Of a stretch of 64,000 nucleotides of DNA, positions 44,541 through 53,650 are shown piece by piece. The stretch is taken from NCBI RefSeq assembly GCF_003967075.1, contig NZ_AP018664.1, forward strand, positions 1,178,001-1,242,000, read 5' to 3'. Position 1 is the first letter of the stretch. Every line of letters begins with the position of its first letter. The position numbers and the translations under genes were made by a program. Under the pieces are notes generated by a model. It was not told where the DNA came from. It saw only the letters and a list, made by a program, of their open reading frames with translations, and searched no databases. The stretch comes from Sphingobium amiense (lineage in GTDB: Bacteria; Pseudomonadota; Alphaproteobacteria; Sphingomonadales; Sphingomonadaceae).

Positions 44541-45932
44541 TCAGGGGAGAGGCGGCGGTGGGCCGAGCGCCGCGCCCATGCGCCGGATCGCCGCGACCTT
44601 TGCATGGAGCGGCTGCCAGTCGTCACGCTCGTCTATGGCGCTCCAGATCGCCTCGACCTCCTCGATATGCATGGAGCACGGGGCTGCATCGGCCCACCAG
44701 GCATGATCGCGCGCGCCGGAGACGGGCGTAAACGCCGCGATGGTGTCCCTGAACGCGGACCAGTCCGCACTCTCATAACCCGAAGCGGTATGGCCGCCGC
44801 GCCAGTCGAGGAAGAAGCGGTCGATCGGCGTCCCCGTCGCCACCATGCCGCGCACGGCTGCCTCGACCATGGCGCTGGCGTCCCCGGTCGGCTCGACACC
44901 CAGCCGCCAGCAGAAGCGGCGCTGCATCGCCTGCGCGTAGAGAGCGGGGAAGCGCTCCAGTTGCGCGACGAGCGGCTGCGCTTGCGTCAGCGGACGCAGC
45001 GACACCGCCAGTTGCGCCACGTCCCAGTGGATCGCCTCCGCCTGCCGCGCGAAGGCGTAGAGGCCCGCATGGTCGAAATAGGCGGCGGTGAAGCCCGCGT
45101 CCCAAAGCGGCGTGAAGCGCCACGGGCCATAGTCGAAACTTTCGCCCGTGACGTTGATATTGTCGCTGTTGAGCACGCCATGGACGAAGCCCGCCACCAT
45201 ATAGCTCGCCGCGAGATCGGCCGTGCGTTCGACCACGCGGCCTAGCAGTTGCGCTGCGGGGTCTTCGCCAGGCTGTTCGCCATAGAGCCGCGTCAGTGCG
45301 TAATCGACGAGCCGTTCGAGCAGCGCTTTATCGTCATGGAAAGCCGCGCGCTGGAAACTGCCGATGCGGATATGCGAGTGGCTGAGCCGCACCATCACCG
45401 ATCCGCGCGTGGGTGAAGGCTCGTCGTTGCGCTCCAGCGCTTCGCCGGTTTCGATGAGGGAGAAAGTCTTGGACGTATTGACGCCCAGCGCCTCCAGCAT
45501 CTCCGTCGCCAATATTTCCCGCACGCCGCCCTTCAGTGTCAGGCGGCCGTCGCCGAAACGGCTGTAGGGCGTCTGCCCCGACCCCTTGGTGCCGAGGTCG
45601 AGCAGACGCCCCGCGCCGTCCCGCAACTGCGCGAAGAGGAAGCCGCGTCCGTCGCCGATGTCCGGATTATAATGGCGGAACTGGTGGCCGTGATAGCGCA
45701 GCGCCAGCGGCTGCGGCAGGTTGCGCTCCAGTGGCTCGAACCGGCCGAAATGGCGCAGCCAGTCCTCGTCGCTCAATCCCTCCAGCCCGACCGAAGCCGC
45801 CGCGCGGTCGTTGCGGTAGCGCAGGATCGTCTGGGGGAAGTCGGCCGCCGCGACGGGCGCAGCGATGTCGGGCATCAGCGCGTCGATTTCGGTCGCGGGG
45901 CTGTAAATGGCGGCTTGCGGGGTGTGGCTCAT
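44541..45932 (-). CDS. selO: SelO (YdiU) family protein AMPylase
   Basis: 463 residues. Family segments: RYHGHQFRHYNPDIGDGRGFLFAQLRDGAG (in parts), DLGTKGSGQTPYSRFGDGRLTLKGG, the kinase-like RLSHSHIRIGSFQRA and NSDNINVTGESFDYGPW with metal-binding Asn/Asp. SelO is a pseudokinase fold that transfers AMP to proteins in redox stress. Slightly shorter than E. coli SelO (~480) and ending without the selenocysteine-position tail seen in eukaryotes. Directly upstream of astD on the minus strand. Confidence 0.92.
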   Translation of the reverse strand: MSHTPQAAIYSPATEIDALMPDIAAPVAAADFPQTILRYRNDRAAASVGLEGLSDEDWLRHFGRFEPLERNLPQPLALRYHGHQFRHYNPDIGDGRGFLFAQLRDGAGRLLDLGTKGSGQTPYSRFGDGRLTLKGGVREILATEMLEALGVNTSKTFSLIETGEALERNDEPSPTRGSVMVRLSHSHIRIGSFQRAAFHDDKALLERLVDYALTRLYGEQPGEDPAAQLLGRVVERTADLAASYMVAGFVHGVLNSDNINVTGESFDYGPWRFTPLWDAGFTAAYFDHAGLYAFARQAEAIHWDVAQLAVSLRPLTQAQPLVAQLERFPALYAQAMQRRFCWRLGVEPTGDASAMVEAAVRGMVATGTPIDRFFLDWRGGHTASGYESADWSAFRDTIAAFTPVSGARDHAWWADAAPCSMHIEEVEAIWSAIDERDDWQPLHAKVAAIRRMGAALGPPPPLP

Positions 45933-45969
45933 GCGGCGATATGGGGGTTGAGCAGCCAGAGGATCAAGC

Positions 45970-46839
45970 TTGACCGGCTACACGGACGGATATTGGTGGT
46001 CCCCCGATGGGCTGCGGCTCCATTACCGGGACTATGTGGGCGGCGCGGACGGGCGTCCGCCTCTGCTGTGCCTGCCGGGCCTGACGCGCAACGCCCGCGA
46101 TTTCGAGCCGCTGGCCGCGCGTCTGGCGGGCGAGTGGCGGCTCGTCTGCCCGGATATGCGGGGCCGGGCCGAAAGCGCCTATGCCAAGGACGCGATGACC
46201 TATGTCCCGCTGACCTATCTTCAGGACATCAGCCGCCTGCTCGCCGATCTGGCGATCCCGCGTTGCGTCGCCATCGGCACATCGCTGGGCGGGATCATCA
46301 CCATGCTGATCGCAGCGACGCACCGCGGATGGCTGGCGGGCGCGCTGCTCAACGATGTGGGGCCGGTGCTGGAAGAGGAAGGGCTTGCGCGCATCCGCGG
46401 CTATGTGGGCGTGGGCCAGTCGCATCCGACATGGGTTCACGCCGCGCGTGCGCTGGCCGAAGCCAATGCCGGCGTCTATCCGCGCTACGCGCTGGAGGAC
46501 TGGCTGGCGATGGCCAAGCGGCTTTACCGGCTCAACAGCGGCGGGCGCATCGTGCTGGATTACGACATGAAGATCGCCGAACCGATCCGCGCCATGGGGA
46601 GCGAGGCGGGCGTCGACATGTGGCCGGTGATGCGCGCCTTTTCCGGCATGCCGACGCTGCTGTTGCGGGGCGCGCGCTCCGACCTGCTGAGCGAGGCGAC
46701 GGCGCTGCGCATGGCGAGCGAGATCGGCGAGAGCGCCGAACTGGCGACCGTCGCCGATGTGGGACATGCCCCGATGCTCGACGAACCGGAAAGCGTTGCC
46801 GCCATCGACCGGCTGCTGGCCCGCGTGCTGCATGGCTGA
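45970..46839 (+). CDS. Alpha/beta hydrolase
   Basis: 289 residues from a TTG. Canonical fold: RLHYRDYVGG, PPLLCLPGLTRNARDF with the oxyanion region, LVCPDMRGRAESAY, nucleophile elbow IGTSLGGIITMLI (Ser in GTSLGG), and late His in VADVGHAPMLDEP. It resembles the 3-oxoadipate enol-lactonase/haloalkane-like esterase set; substrate unknown. Overlaps the downstream glycosyltransferase start by 8 bp and is divergent from selO. Confidence 0.85.
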   Translation: MTGYTDGYWWSPDGLRLHYRDYVGGADGRPPLLCLPGLTRNARDFEPLAARLAGEWRLVCPDMRGRAESAYAKDAMTYVPLTYLQDISRLLADLAIPRCVAIGTSLGGIITMLIAATHRGWLAGALLNDVGPVLEEEGLARIRGYVGVGQSHPTWVHAARALAEANAGVYPRYALEDWLAMAKRLYRLNSGGRIVLDYDMKIAEPIRAMGSEAGVDMWPVMRAFSGMPTLLLRGARSDLLSEATALRMASEIGESAELATVADVGHAPMLDEPESVAAIDRLLARVLHG

Positions 46840-47977
46840 CGGGGCGGGGGCGGGACGGCCGCACATCCTGCACGTCCATGGCAGCTTCACTCTGGGCGGT
46901 AAGGAAGCGCGCGCCGTCCGCCTTATGAACATCTGGGGCCACCGGGCGCGGCACAGCATCGTGAGCGCCGACCGCCAAGCGATGGGCGCGCGCGCCGCCA
47001 TTGATCCCGCCGTCGAGGTGGATTTCCCTGACGGCCCGTCCTTTGCGGGCAAGCCCGGCCCCGGCCGCTATCGCCAGATTCGCGCTTTCCTCGGAAAGTT
47101 CGACCTCATCCTCACTTACAACTGGGGGGCGATGGACGCGGTGATGGCGCATCGGCTTGCGGGGCGCGGGGCTGGACTGCCGCCGCTCATCCATCATGAG
47201 GACGGTTTCAACGCCGATGAGGCCGATGGCCTGAAGGTGAAGCGCAACCTGTTCCGCCGGATCGCTTTGCAGGGCGCGCACGCGCTCGTCGTGCCCTCCG
47301 CCCGGCTGGAGGAGATTGGGCGGACTGTCTGGAAACAGCCGCAGGGCAGGCTGCACCTCATCCGCAACGGCATTGACGTGGAGCGCTACGCCCCCCCGCC
47401 AGAGCCGGATGCGATCCCCGGTCTCGTCCGCTCGCCGGGCAAGCTGCTGGTCGGCACGCTGGCGGGGCTGCGGGCGGTCAAGAATATCCCGCGCCTCGTC
47501 CGCGCGGTGGCCCCGCACCGCGACCTGCTGCAACTGGTGGTGGTAGGCGAGGGGCCGGAGCGGGACGCGATCCTTGCCGAAGCCGCCGCGCAGGGGCTGG
47601 AGGATATTCATATGGCGGGCTTCATGGACCGGCCATGGCGGTTCCTTGGCCTGTTCGACATTTTCGCGCTGTCGTCGGACAGCGAGCAGTTTCCGATCTC
47701 GCTGGTGGAGGCGATGGCGGCAGGCGTTCCGGTCGCGTCCATGGATGTGGGCGATGTCGCCGCCATGGTCGCCCCGGAGAATCGGCCCTTGGTCGTGCGC
47801 GACGAGGCGGGGCTGGCGGAGGCACTTGGCACGCTGGCGGCGGACGCCGATCTGCGCAGGCGGCTGGGGGACGCGAACCGGGTGCGGGCAAGCCGGGACT
47901 TTGCCGAATCCGCGATGGTGGAGGCTTATGCGCGCCTCTATGGCGAAGCTCTGGCAAGTCCGCATATTTTGCGCTAG
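46832..47977 (+). CDS. Group 1 (GT4-type) glycosyltransferase
   Basis: 381 residues. The donor-binding Rossmann domain is clear: HLIRNGIDVERYAPPPEPD, LLVGTLAGLRAVKNIPRLVRAV, LLQLVVVGEGPERDAIL, DIHMAGFMDRPWRFLGLFD, and the EX7E-like FALSSDSEQFPISLVEAMAAGVPV. GT4 enzymes transfer sugars from nucleotide sugars with retention. The N-terminal domain has HILHVHGSFTLGGKEARAVRL. Likely envelope or exopolysaccharide glycosylation; acceptor unknown. Coupled to the hydrolase gene by an 8-bp overlap. Confidence 0.88.
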   Translation: MADGAGAGRPHILHVHGSFTLGGKEARAVRLMNIWGHRARHSIVSADRQAMGARAAIDPAVEVDFPDGPSFAGKPGPGRYRQIRAFLGKFDLILTYNWGAMDAVMAHRLAGRGAGLPPLIHHEDGFNADEADGLKVKRNLFRRIALQGAHALVVPSARLEEIGRTVWKQPQGRLHLIRNGIDVERYAPPPEPDAIPGLVRSPGKLLVGTLAGLRAVKNIPRLVRAVAPHRDLLQLVVVGEGPERDAILAEAAAQGLEDIHMAGFMDRPWRFLGLFDIFALSSDSEQFPISLVEAMAAGVPVASMDVGDVAAMVAPENRPLVVRDEAGLAEALGTLAADADLRRRLGDANRVRASRDFAESAMVEAYARLYGEALASPHILR

Positions 47978-48059
47978 GGCGCGCGAAATTCGTCACCGGC
48001 GGCTTATGCTGCTATAGGGTCGCTTTTACCCGGTCGGGGGACCGGGACGGATATTGGAG

Positions 48060-49469
48060 ATGTCGTTGTTCAAGGGGTTGAAGCCTGTCGTCTATGGTGG
48101 CCGTGAAGTCTGGCCGCTGGTCGAGGGCGGCAAGGGCGTGGCGGTATCGAACCATGCAAGCTCTGGCGCGTGGGCGGCCGCGGGCGGCATCGGCACGGTG
48201 TCGGCGGTGAACGCCGACAGCTACGACAGTTTCGGCAATCCCATCCCGCAAATCTACCATGGCCGCACCCGGCGCGACCGGCACGAGGAACTGGTCGCTT
48301 ACGCCATCGACGGGGCGGTCGAGCAGGTGAAGCGCGCGTTCGAGATCGCGGGCGGCAAGGGTGCGATCAACATCAACGTGCTCTGGGAAATGGGCGGAGC
48401 GCAGCGCGTGCTGCACGGCGTCCTCGAAAAGACGCGCGGCATGGTGGCGGGCGTCACCTGCGGCGCGGGTATGCCCTACAAGCTGTCCGAAATTGCCGCA
48501 TCCTACGGCGTCAACTATCTGCCCATCGTATCGTCGGGCCGCGCCTTCCGTGCGCTCTGGAAGCGCGCCTATTCCAAGGCGTCGGAATGGCTGGCGGCGG
48601 TGGTTTACGAAGACCCCTGGCTGGCGGGCGGGCATAATGGCCTGTCCAACGCGGAAGACCCGCGCGCGCCGCAGGACCCTTATCCGCGCGTCCGCGACCT
48701 GCGCGCCACGATGCGCGAAGGCGGCATTTCCGACGATGTGCCCATCGTGATGGCGGGCGGCGTGTGGCACCTCAAGGACTGGAACGACTGGATCGACAAT
48801 CCTGAACTCGGCGCGATCATGTTCCAGTTCGGCACCCGGCCGCTGCTGACACAGGAAAGCCCCATCCCGCAGCTCTGGAAGGAGCGGCTGATGGAGCTGG
48901 AGCCGGGCGATGTGCTGCTCCACCGCTTTTCGCCGACCGGCTTCTACAGCTCGGCGGTCCGCAATCCCTTCCTGCGCCTGCTCGAAGCGCGGTCGGAGCG
49001 GCAGATTCCGTTCAGCACCGAACAGGCGGGCGACCACACCCATCAGCTCGACGTGGGCGTGAAGGGCAAGAATTTCTGGGTGACGGTCGGCGATCTGACC
49101 CGTGCGCGCGAATGGGTGGGTCAGGGCTTCACTTCCGCGCTCAAGACGCCTGACAACACGCTCGTCTTCGTGACGGAGGAAGAGAAGGCCGAAATCCGCA
49201 AGGACCAGACCGACTGCATGGGCTGTCTGTCGCAGTGCGCCTTTTCAAGCTGGATGGATAGTGAGACCAACTCCACCGGCCGCCTCGCCGATCCGCGCAG
49301 CTTCTGCATCCAGAAATCGCTCCAGGAAGCGGTCCATGGCGGCGATCTGGACAAGAATCTGCTGTTCGCGGGTCATGGTGCCTACAAGTTCAAGCAGGAC
49401 CCTTTCTATTCCAACGGGTTCGTGCCGACCGTGAAACAACTGGTCGACCGTATCCTGACCGGCGACTGA
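48060..49469 (+). CDS. Nitronate monooxygenase-like flavin oxidoreductase with Cys-rich tail
   Basis: 469 residues. TIM-barrel NMO/2-nitropropane dioxygenase family: GGKGVAVSNHASSGAWAAAGGIGTVSA, GAININVLW, VAGVTCGAGMPY, IVSSGRAFRALWKRAYSK, VPIVMAGGVWH and FQFGTRPLLTQESP. It binds FMN and oxidises nitronates or reduces other substrates. It is longer than usual (~330-380): the C-terminal ~110 residues hold DCMGCLSQCAFSSW and a later Cys (RSFCIQKS) that could bind metal or Fe-S. ATG at 48060 chosen; TTG 48054 is also possible. Confidence 0.8.
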   Translation: MSLFKGLKPVVYGGREVWPLVEGGKGVAVSNHASSGAWAAAGGIGTVSAVNADSYDSFGNPIPQIYHGRTRRDRHEELVAYAIDGAVEQVKRAFEIAGGKGAININVLWEMGGAQRVLHGVLEKTRGMVAGVTCGAGMPYKLSEIAASYGVNYLPIVSSGRAFRALWKRAYSKASEWLAAVVYEDPWLAGGHNGLSNAEDPRAPQDPYPRVRDLRATMREGGISDDVPIVMAGGVWHLKDWNDWIDNPELGAIMFQFGTRPLLTQESPIPQLWKERLMELEPGDVLLHRFSPTGFYSSAVRNPFLRLLEARSERQIPFSTEQAGDHTHQLDVGVKGKNFWVTVGDLTRAREWVGQGFTSALKTPDNTLVFVTEEEKAEIRKDQTDCMGCLSQCAFSSWMDSETNSTGRLADPRSFCIQKSLQEAVHGGDLDKNLLFAGHGAYKFKQDPFYSNGFVPTVKQLVDRILTGD

Positions 49470-49471
49470 GC

Positions 49472-49681
49472 GTGGCGGATATTCAGGGGCTGGCGGTGCT
49501 TCATTATAACGCCGCCGATTTCGACATCGTGCGGCCCGGCCAGTTCGTTCTGTGCGCGGTCTCGGGCGCGCGCATCGACCTTGAGGATCTGAAATACTGG
49601 AGCGCGGAGGCGCAGGAAGCCTATCGCGGACCGGCGGAATCGACGCAGGCCTGGCTGAAACGCCACAACGCCTCGCAGTGA
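49472..49681 (+). CDS. DUF2093 protein
   Basis: 69 residues from a GTG two bases after the preceding stop, so it is co-transcribed. The family is recognised by AVLHYNAADFDIVRPGQFVLCAV (in parts), GARIDLEDLKYWSAEAQEAY and the terminal STQAWLKRH. DUF2093 is a small alphaproteobacterial family of unknown function. Confidence 0.85.
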   Translation: MADIQGLAVLHYNAADFDIVRPGQFVLCAVSGARIDLEDLKYWSAEAQEAYRGPAESTQAWLKRHNASQ

Positions 49682-49791
49682 TCGCCGCCTACTGAAACCG
49701 AACCGCGATTTTAGTATTTGCAGCAGGCTGGCTTTGGACTAGTCTCCTTCCACGGCGACGCAGATTGCCGGGGATGGAAGGATGATGTCTG

Positions 49792-49881
49792 ATGTCACGG
49801 ATCGACGTTTTCGGTGATCGTGTCTGCATTGTATCGAGCCTGCTGATCGTCGGCTGGTTCCTCTACAGCATCGTCACCTGA
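49792..49881 (+). CDS. Possible 29-residue single-span membrane peptide
   Basis: ATG at 49792 gives 29 codons and TGA at 49879-49881. A good Shine-Dalgarno (GGAAGGA, 49776-49782) lies 9 bases upstream. Residues 11-29 are a hydrophobic span (VCIVSSLLIVGWFLYSIVT) preceded by MSRIDVFGDR with mixed charges, the pattern of small membrane proteins. It sits in the otherwise gene-poor gap 49682-50085. It could be a chance ORF. Confidence 0.4.
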   Translation: MSRIDVFGDRVCIVSSLLIVGWFLYSIVT

Positions 49882-50085
49882 CGAAAGTCGCCGCCGCAAA
49901 CCTGTGCTGCGTGTCGGCCAACCAAAAGTTTTTCGATCTTTTTCAGGACCATGTTAGACAGGGTCCAGGCGTTATCGCCTCGCGGCTTTTGATGGATGTC
50001 AGCTTGCTCCGCGTCACCAACGGCTAAAGCGCACGGCGCCGACGCGACGACGCGGGTTTCGTGTTCCCTGACAAGGAGAAGACGA

Positions 50086-50241
50086 ATGACCGCAAAGACC
50101 CGCCCGAATCGCGAATCGGCCACCGGCCGCACCGCCGCCCGCATCTTCCTTCCGCACCATAGCTGGACCCGCAGGGAGCCGCCCGCGCGGGCTGCCGCCG
50201 CCATCACAGCGGACGATTTCTGGACGAAGCTGGGACTGTAA
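50086..50241 (+). CDS. Small basic protein (51 residues), unknown
   Basis: ATG with AAGGAG 7 bases upstream (AAGGAGAAGACGA). The protein is rich in Arg, Ala and Thr: MTAKTRPNRESATGRTAARI, then FLPHHSWTRREPPARA and the C-terminal ITADDFWTKLGL. No family recognised. It ends 4 bp before the convergent astD paralogue. The strong ribosome site is the main support. Confidence 0.5.
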   Translation: MTAKTRPNRESATGRTAARIFLPHHSWTRREPPARAAAAITADDFWTKLGL

Positions 50242-50244
50242 GGT

Positions 50245-51654
50245 TCAGCGCGAAAGGCCCGCCACGGCCACCTGTTCCACCCCGTCCGCTTCGAAGCTGG
50301 CGATGGGATAGGCGCAGTAATCGGCGGCGTAATAGGCGCTGGGGCGGTGGTTGCCGGACGCGCCGAGGCCGCCGAATGGCATGTTGCCCGCCGCGCCGGT
50401 CGTCGGACGATTGCGGTTGACCACGCCCGCGCGGCTTTCCTCGACGAAGCGGTCCCACAGCGAAGCATCCTGCGACACCAGACCGGCGGACAGGCCGAAG
50501 GCGGTGGAGTTCGCCTGCGCTATGGCGGCGTCGAAATCGGGCACGCGGATCACGGACAGAACGGGCGCGAAAATCTCCGCATCCGGAGCCTCGACGCCCG
50601 TCAGGTCGAGCAGGGCCGGCGTCACGAAGGCGCTGCTGCGGCCATCCATGCCATGAAAGGGCAGGATCGGCCTGGCTCCGCGCGCGATCAGGTCGCTGAC
50701 GGCGCGGTGTGCGGCGGCGGCGGCCTGATCGGACACGAGCGGACCCATGAACGCTTCGCCCGCCTCGTTCCATGCCGCGACTGGCAGCCGCGCGGCGAGC
50801 GTGGCCGTCGCCTCTACAATGGCGTCACCGGCTGCGCCTTCCGGCACGATCAGACGGCGCGCGCAGGAGCAGCGCTGGCCGGTGGTGATGAAGGCGGAAT
50901 TGACGATGATGGATGCGGCGCTTTCGGGCGAATCCCACGCGATCAGCGGATTATTGCCGCCCAGTTCCAGCGCCATGATGACATGGGGCCGGTCGACCAG
51001 CGCGCGGCGCAGCGCCGCGCCGGCGCCCGCCGATCCGGTGAAGAGCAGCCCGTCGATGTCGGCGGCGACCAGCGCCTCCCCGGTCGCGCGCCCGCCCTGC
51101 ACGACCGTCAGCAGACCTTCCGGCAGACCGGCTGCGGTCCACGCTTGCGCCATGGCCGTGCCGGTCGCTGGGGTGATCTCAGACGGCTTGAAGACGACCG
51201 CATTGCCCGCGATCAGCGCCGGGACGATATGGCCGTTGGGCAGGTGGCCGGGGAAGTTGTAGGGGCCAAGCACCGCCATCACGCCATGGCCGCGATGGCG
51301 CAGCACGGCGCGGCCGAACGGCATGTCGGCGGCGCGCTCGCCCGTGCGTTCGGCATGGGCATCAATCGACACTTCGACCTTGGCGATCATGGAGCCGACT
51401 TCGGCGTCGCTTTCCCACAGCAGCTTGCCGGTTTCGCGCGAGATGAGTTCCGCCAGCGCGGCGCGGCGTTCGCCCAGCACCTGTGCGTAGCGGCGCACGA
51501 CCGCGATCCGATCTTCGACCGGCAGGGCGCGCCACGGCGCGAGCGCGGCGCGGGCTGCGGCGACCGCGCGCTGGCAGTCCGCTGCGCTCGATACCGGGCC
51601 TTCCCAGACCAGTTCGCGCGAGGCGGGATCGAAGGATTGCAGCATGGCGCTCAC
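50245..51654 (-). CDS. astD: Succinylglutamate-semialdehyde dehydrogenase (AstD), paralogue 2
   Basis: 469 residues. Same fold and motifs as the copy at 43065-44498: GVMAVLGPYNFPGHLPNGHI, LLFTGSAGAGAAL, catalytic Glu in ALELGGNNPLIAWD and Cys in FITTGQRCSCARR, and GGLGASGNHRPSAYYAADYC. The start overlaps the stop of the upstream DUF1338 gene by 4 bp, so the two are one operon. This context (DUF1338, divergent LysR) differs from an arginine AST operon and suggests another amino-acid semialdehyde substrate. Confidence 0.87.
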   Translation of the reverse strand: MSAMLQSFDPASRELVWEGPVSSAADCQRAVAAARAALAPWRALPVEDRIAVVRRYAQVLGERRAALAELISRETGKLLWESDAEVGSMIAKVEVSIDAHAERTGERAADMPFGRAVLRHRGHGVMAVLGPYNFPGHLPNGHIVPALIAGNAVVFKPSEITPATGTAMAQAWTAAGLPEGLLTVVQGGRATGEALVAADIDGLLFTGSAGAGAALRRALVDRPHVIMALELGGNNPLIAWDSPESAASIIVNSAFITTGQRCSCARRLIVPEGAAGDAIVEATATLAARLPVAAWNEAGEAFMGPLVSDQAAAAAHRAVSDLIARGARPILPFHGMDGRSSAFVTPALLDLTGVEAPDAEIFAPVLSVIRVPDFDAAIAQANSTAFGLSAGLVSQDASLWDRFVEESRAGVVNRNRPTTGAAGNMPFGGLGASGNHRPSAYYAADYCAYPIASFEADGVEQVAVAGLSR

Positions 51655-52670
51655 CGTGCCGCGCCGGTCATGGCGAAAATGCCGGTCGCGTTGCCGGTGT
51701 CGAAGGCAAGGTCGATCGTGCCCGTTTCCGGATCAATGTCCCGGCTGATAAATTCGAAGAAGGAGCCGGAAACGGCGCGCGTCGTCCCGTCGGCGAAGGG
51801 GCGCTCCACCCGGTCGGCGCGAAAGGCCGTCTGGCGGACGCGGCCACTGGAGGAGATTTCGAGCCTTTCTTTCATCGGGCGATCCTCTGCCTTCAGCCGC
51901 TCGGCAAGCGCCGCCACATCGGCGACCCGGTCGGTCGCGTGGTTGAAGGCGTTGCCCTCGGTCGCGATCCATGCCGCTTCGTTCGATTGGCCCAGCAGCA
52001 ACTGATAATCCTCGAAAGAGGGCGGCGCATGATGCCGGTCGAAGGCGGAGAGGATCGTCGGCATCACAGCTATGGCGTCAGCGAGGTGGACAGCTTCATG
52101 CGCTTCGTAGCGGCGCAGGACGTCCTTTGCCCTATCGTCGAGCGGATCGCGCGAACCGCCGAAGACGCGCGCAGCCGCTTGCGCAAAGGACTCGTCGAAG
52201 CGGTCGACATGGAGTTCCGACAGGAAGAATTGCGGGATGCTATCGGGCATATCCACATGCCGATAGGCGCGTCCGGTCATGCGCAGCCGGTCGAGCGGAT
52301 AGACCGCCGCCATCTCATAACCCAGCGGCAGGAAGATGCGGGTGAAGGCGTCTTCCCCGCCGGGAAGCGCGCCGGTGGGACCATCCGGGAAGCGGATCGT
52401 GCGCAGCGCGCCATGATCGAAGACGATGCGTCGCCCCTGCGCCAGCGCGTCCCCGACATAGGCTCTGCCGCTCGGCACCCGGCCGATCAGGTCGTGGAAC
52501 AGGCCGACATTCATCGCCATTGCAAAGGCGGCGCGCGACACGATTCCGCCCCGTTCGGCGAGCAGCGATTCAAGAATGTCGAGCATCGCGAGGGTCTCGC
52601 GCCCCCTGCCGTCGCCCAGCGCGGCGCGGGCAATCGCCTCGACATGACCCATATTCTCAAACCGCATCAT
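51651..52670 (-). CDS. DUF1338 / 2-oxoadipate dioxygenase-like metalloenzyme
   Basis: 339 residues. The family is recognised by SRAAFAMAMNVGLFHDLIGRVPSGRAYVGDAL (in parts), GYEMAAVYPLDRLRMTGRAYRHVD, FFLSELHVDRFDE, EGNAFNHATDRV and the terminal FFEFISRDIDP. Known members convert 2-oxoadipate to D-2-hydroxyglutarate in lysine breakdown via a His/Glu-bound metal. This one is shorter than Pseudomonas HglS. GTGGAG 6 bases before ATG 52670 supports that start. Operon with astD paralogue 2. Confidence 0.78.
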   Translation of the reverse strand: MMRFENMGHVEAIARAALGDGRGRETLAMLDILESLLAERGGIVSRAAFAMAMNVGLFHDLIGRVPSGRAYVGDALAQGRRIVFDHGALRTIRFPDGPTGALPGGEDAFTRIFLPLGYEMAAVYPLDRLRMTGRAYRHVDMPDSIPQFFLSELHVDRFDESFAQAAARVFGGSRDPLDDRAKDVLRRYEAHEAVHLADAIAVMPTILSAFDRHHAPPSFEDYQLLLGQSNEAAWIATEGNAFNHATDRVADVAALAERLKAEDRPMKERLEISSSGRVRQTAFRADRVERPFADGTTRAVSGSFFEFISRDIDPETGTIDLAFDTGNATGIFAMTGAAR

Positions 52671-52753
52671 CGGCTCCACTTCGCTTCGACAATATGATAG
52701 CATTTGCGGATAATTCAAAATGGCACATCATCATCTGTAGATGCGGATTTGGA

Positions 52754-53650
52754 ATGAAGAACGATCCCAGATGGCTGCCCCCGATGAGCGCGCTCACCGC
52801 GTTCGAGGCCGCCGCGCGCCATGGCGGCTTTTCCCGCGCCGGGGAAGAGATCGGCCTGACCCAGAGCGCGGTCAGCCGCCAGATCGCGCAACTGGAGGCG
52901 ATGCTCCAGACGCCGCTGTTCGACCGGATCGGTCGCCGGGTGCGCCTGAATGAAGCGGGGCGTGCCTATGCCGACGAGCTGTTGCCCGCGCTGGACGCGA
53001 TCCGCCGCGCCACTGTTCGCGCGTCGGCGAAACGGCAGCGGCGGGCCTTGCGTATCGCCACGCTGCCGAGCTTCGGGATGCGATGGCTTGCGCCGCGCCT
53101 GCCGCTGCTGACGGCGCTTCACCCCGATCTGGTGGTGGATTTCGCCGCGCGGTCAGAACCGTTCGATTTTGGCCATGAAGATTTCGATGCGGCTGTCCAC
53201 TTCGGTGTCGCGGAAGAATGGCCGGGCGCGGTCGCCGACTTCCTGTTTCGCGAAGAGGCGGTGCCGGTCTGCTCGCCGACATGGCTCGCGGCCCATCCGC
53301 TGCGCGACCCTGCCGATCTGCTGACGGTTCCGCTGCTGAGCCAGAGTTCGCGCCGCGACGCGTGGCCGCGCTGGCTGGCGGCGGCGGGCGTCGACGCGTC
53401 GAAATGGGAGCCGGGACCGGCGTTCGAGCATTTTCTGATGCTGGCGCAGGCGTGCGCGGCGGGCGCGGGCGTGGCGCTGATCCCGAGCTTCCTCATCCAG
53501 CCGGAACTGGAGGCGGGAACGCTGGTCGTGCCCTTCGCCCGGCCGCTGTCGACCGATCAGGCCTATTATCTGGTCTATCCGCAAAACGGCCTCGACGGGC
53601 CGCTGCGCGCTTTTCGCGACTGGATGGTCGATCAGGCGAGCGACGGCTAG
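52754..53650 (+). CDS. LysR-family regulator divergent from DUF1338-astD
   Basis: 298 residues. HTH: MSALTAFEAAARHGGFSRAG, LTQSAVSRQIAQLEAMLQTPLFDRI. The sensor domain begins LRIATLPSFGMRWLAPRLPLL, GcvA/TrpI-like. It is divergent from the DUF1338-astD operon with an AT-rich 83-bp gap (52671-52753), so it likely regulates that operon. The stop overlaps the convergent SPOR gene stop within CTAG (53647-53650). Confidence 0.87.
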   Translation: MKNDPRWLPPMSALTAFEAAARHGGFSRAGEEIGLTQSAVSRQIAQLEAMLQTPLFDRIGRRVRLNEAGRAYADELLPALDAIRRATVRASAKRQRRALRIATLPSFGMRWLAPRLPLLTALHPDLVVDFAARSEPFDFGHEDFDAAVHFGVAEEWPGAVADFLFREEAVPVCSPTWLAAHPLRDPADLLTVPLLSQSSRRDAWPRWLAAAGVDASKWEPGPAFEHFLMLAQACAAGAGVALIPSFLIQPELEAGTLVVPFARPLSTDQAYYLVYPQNGLDGPLRAFRDWMVDQASDG

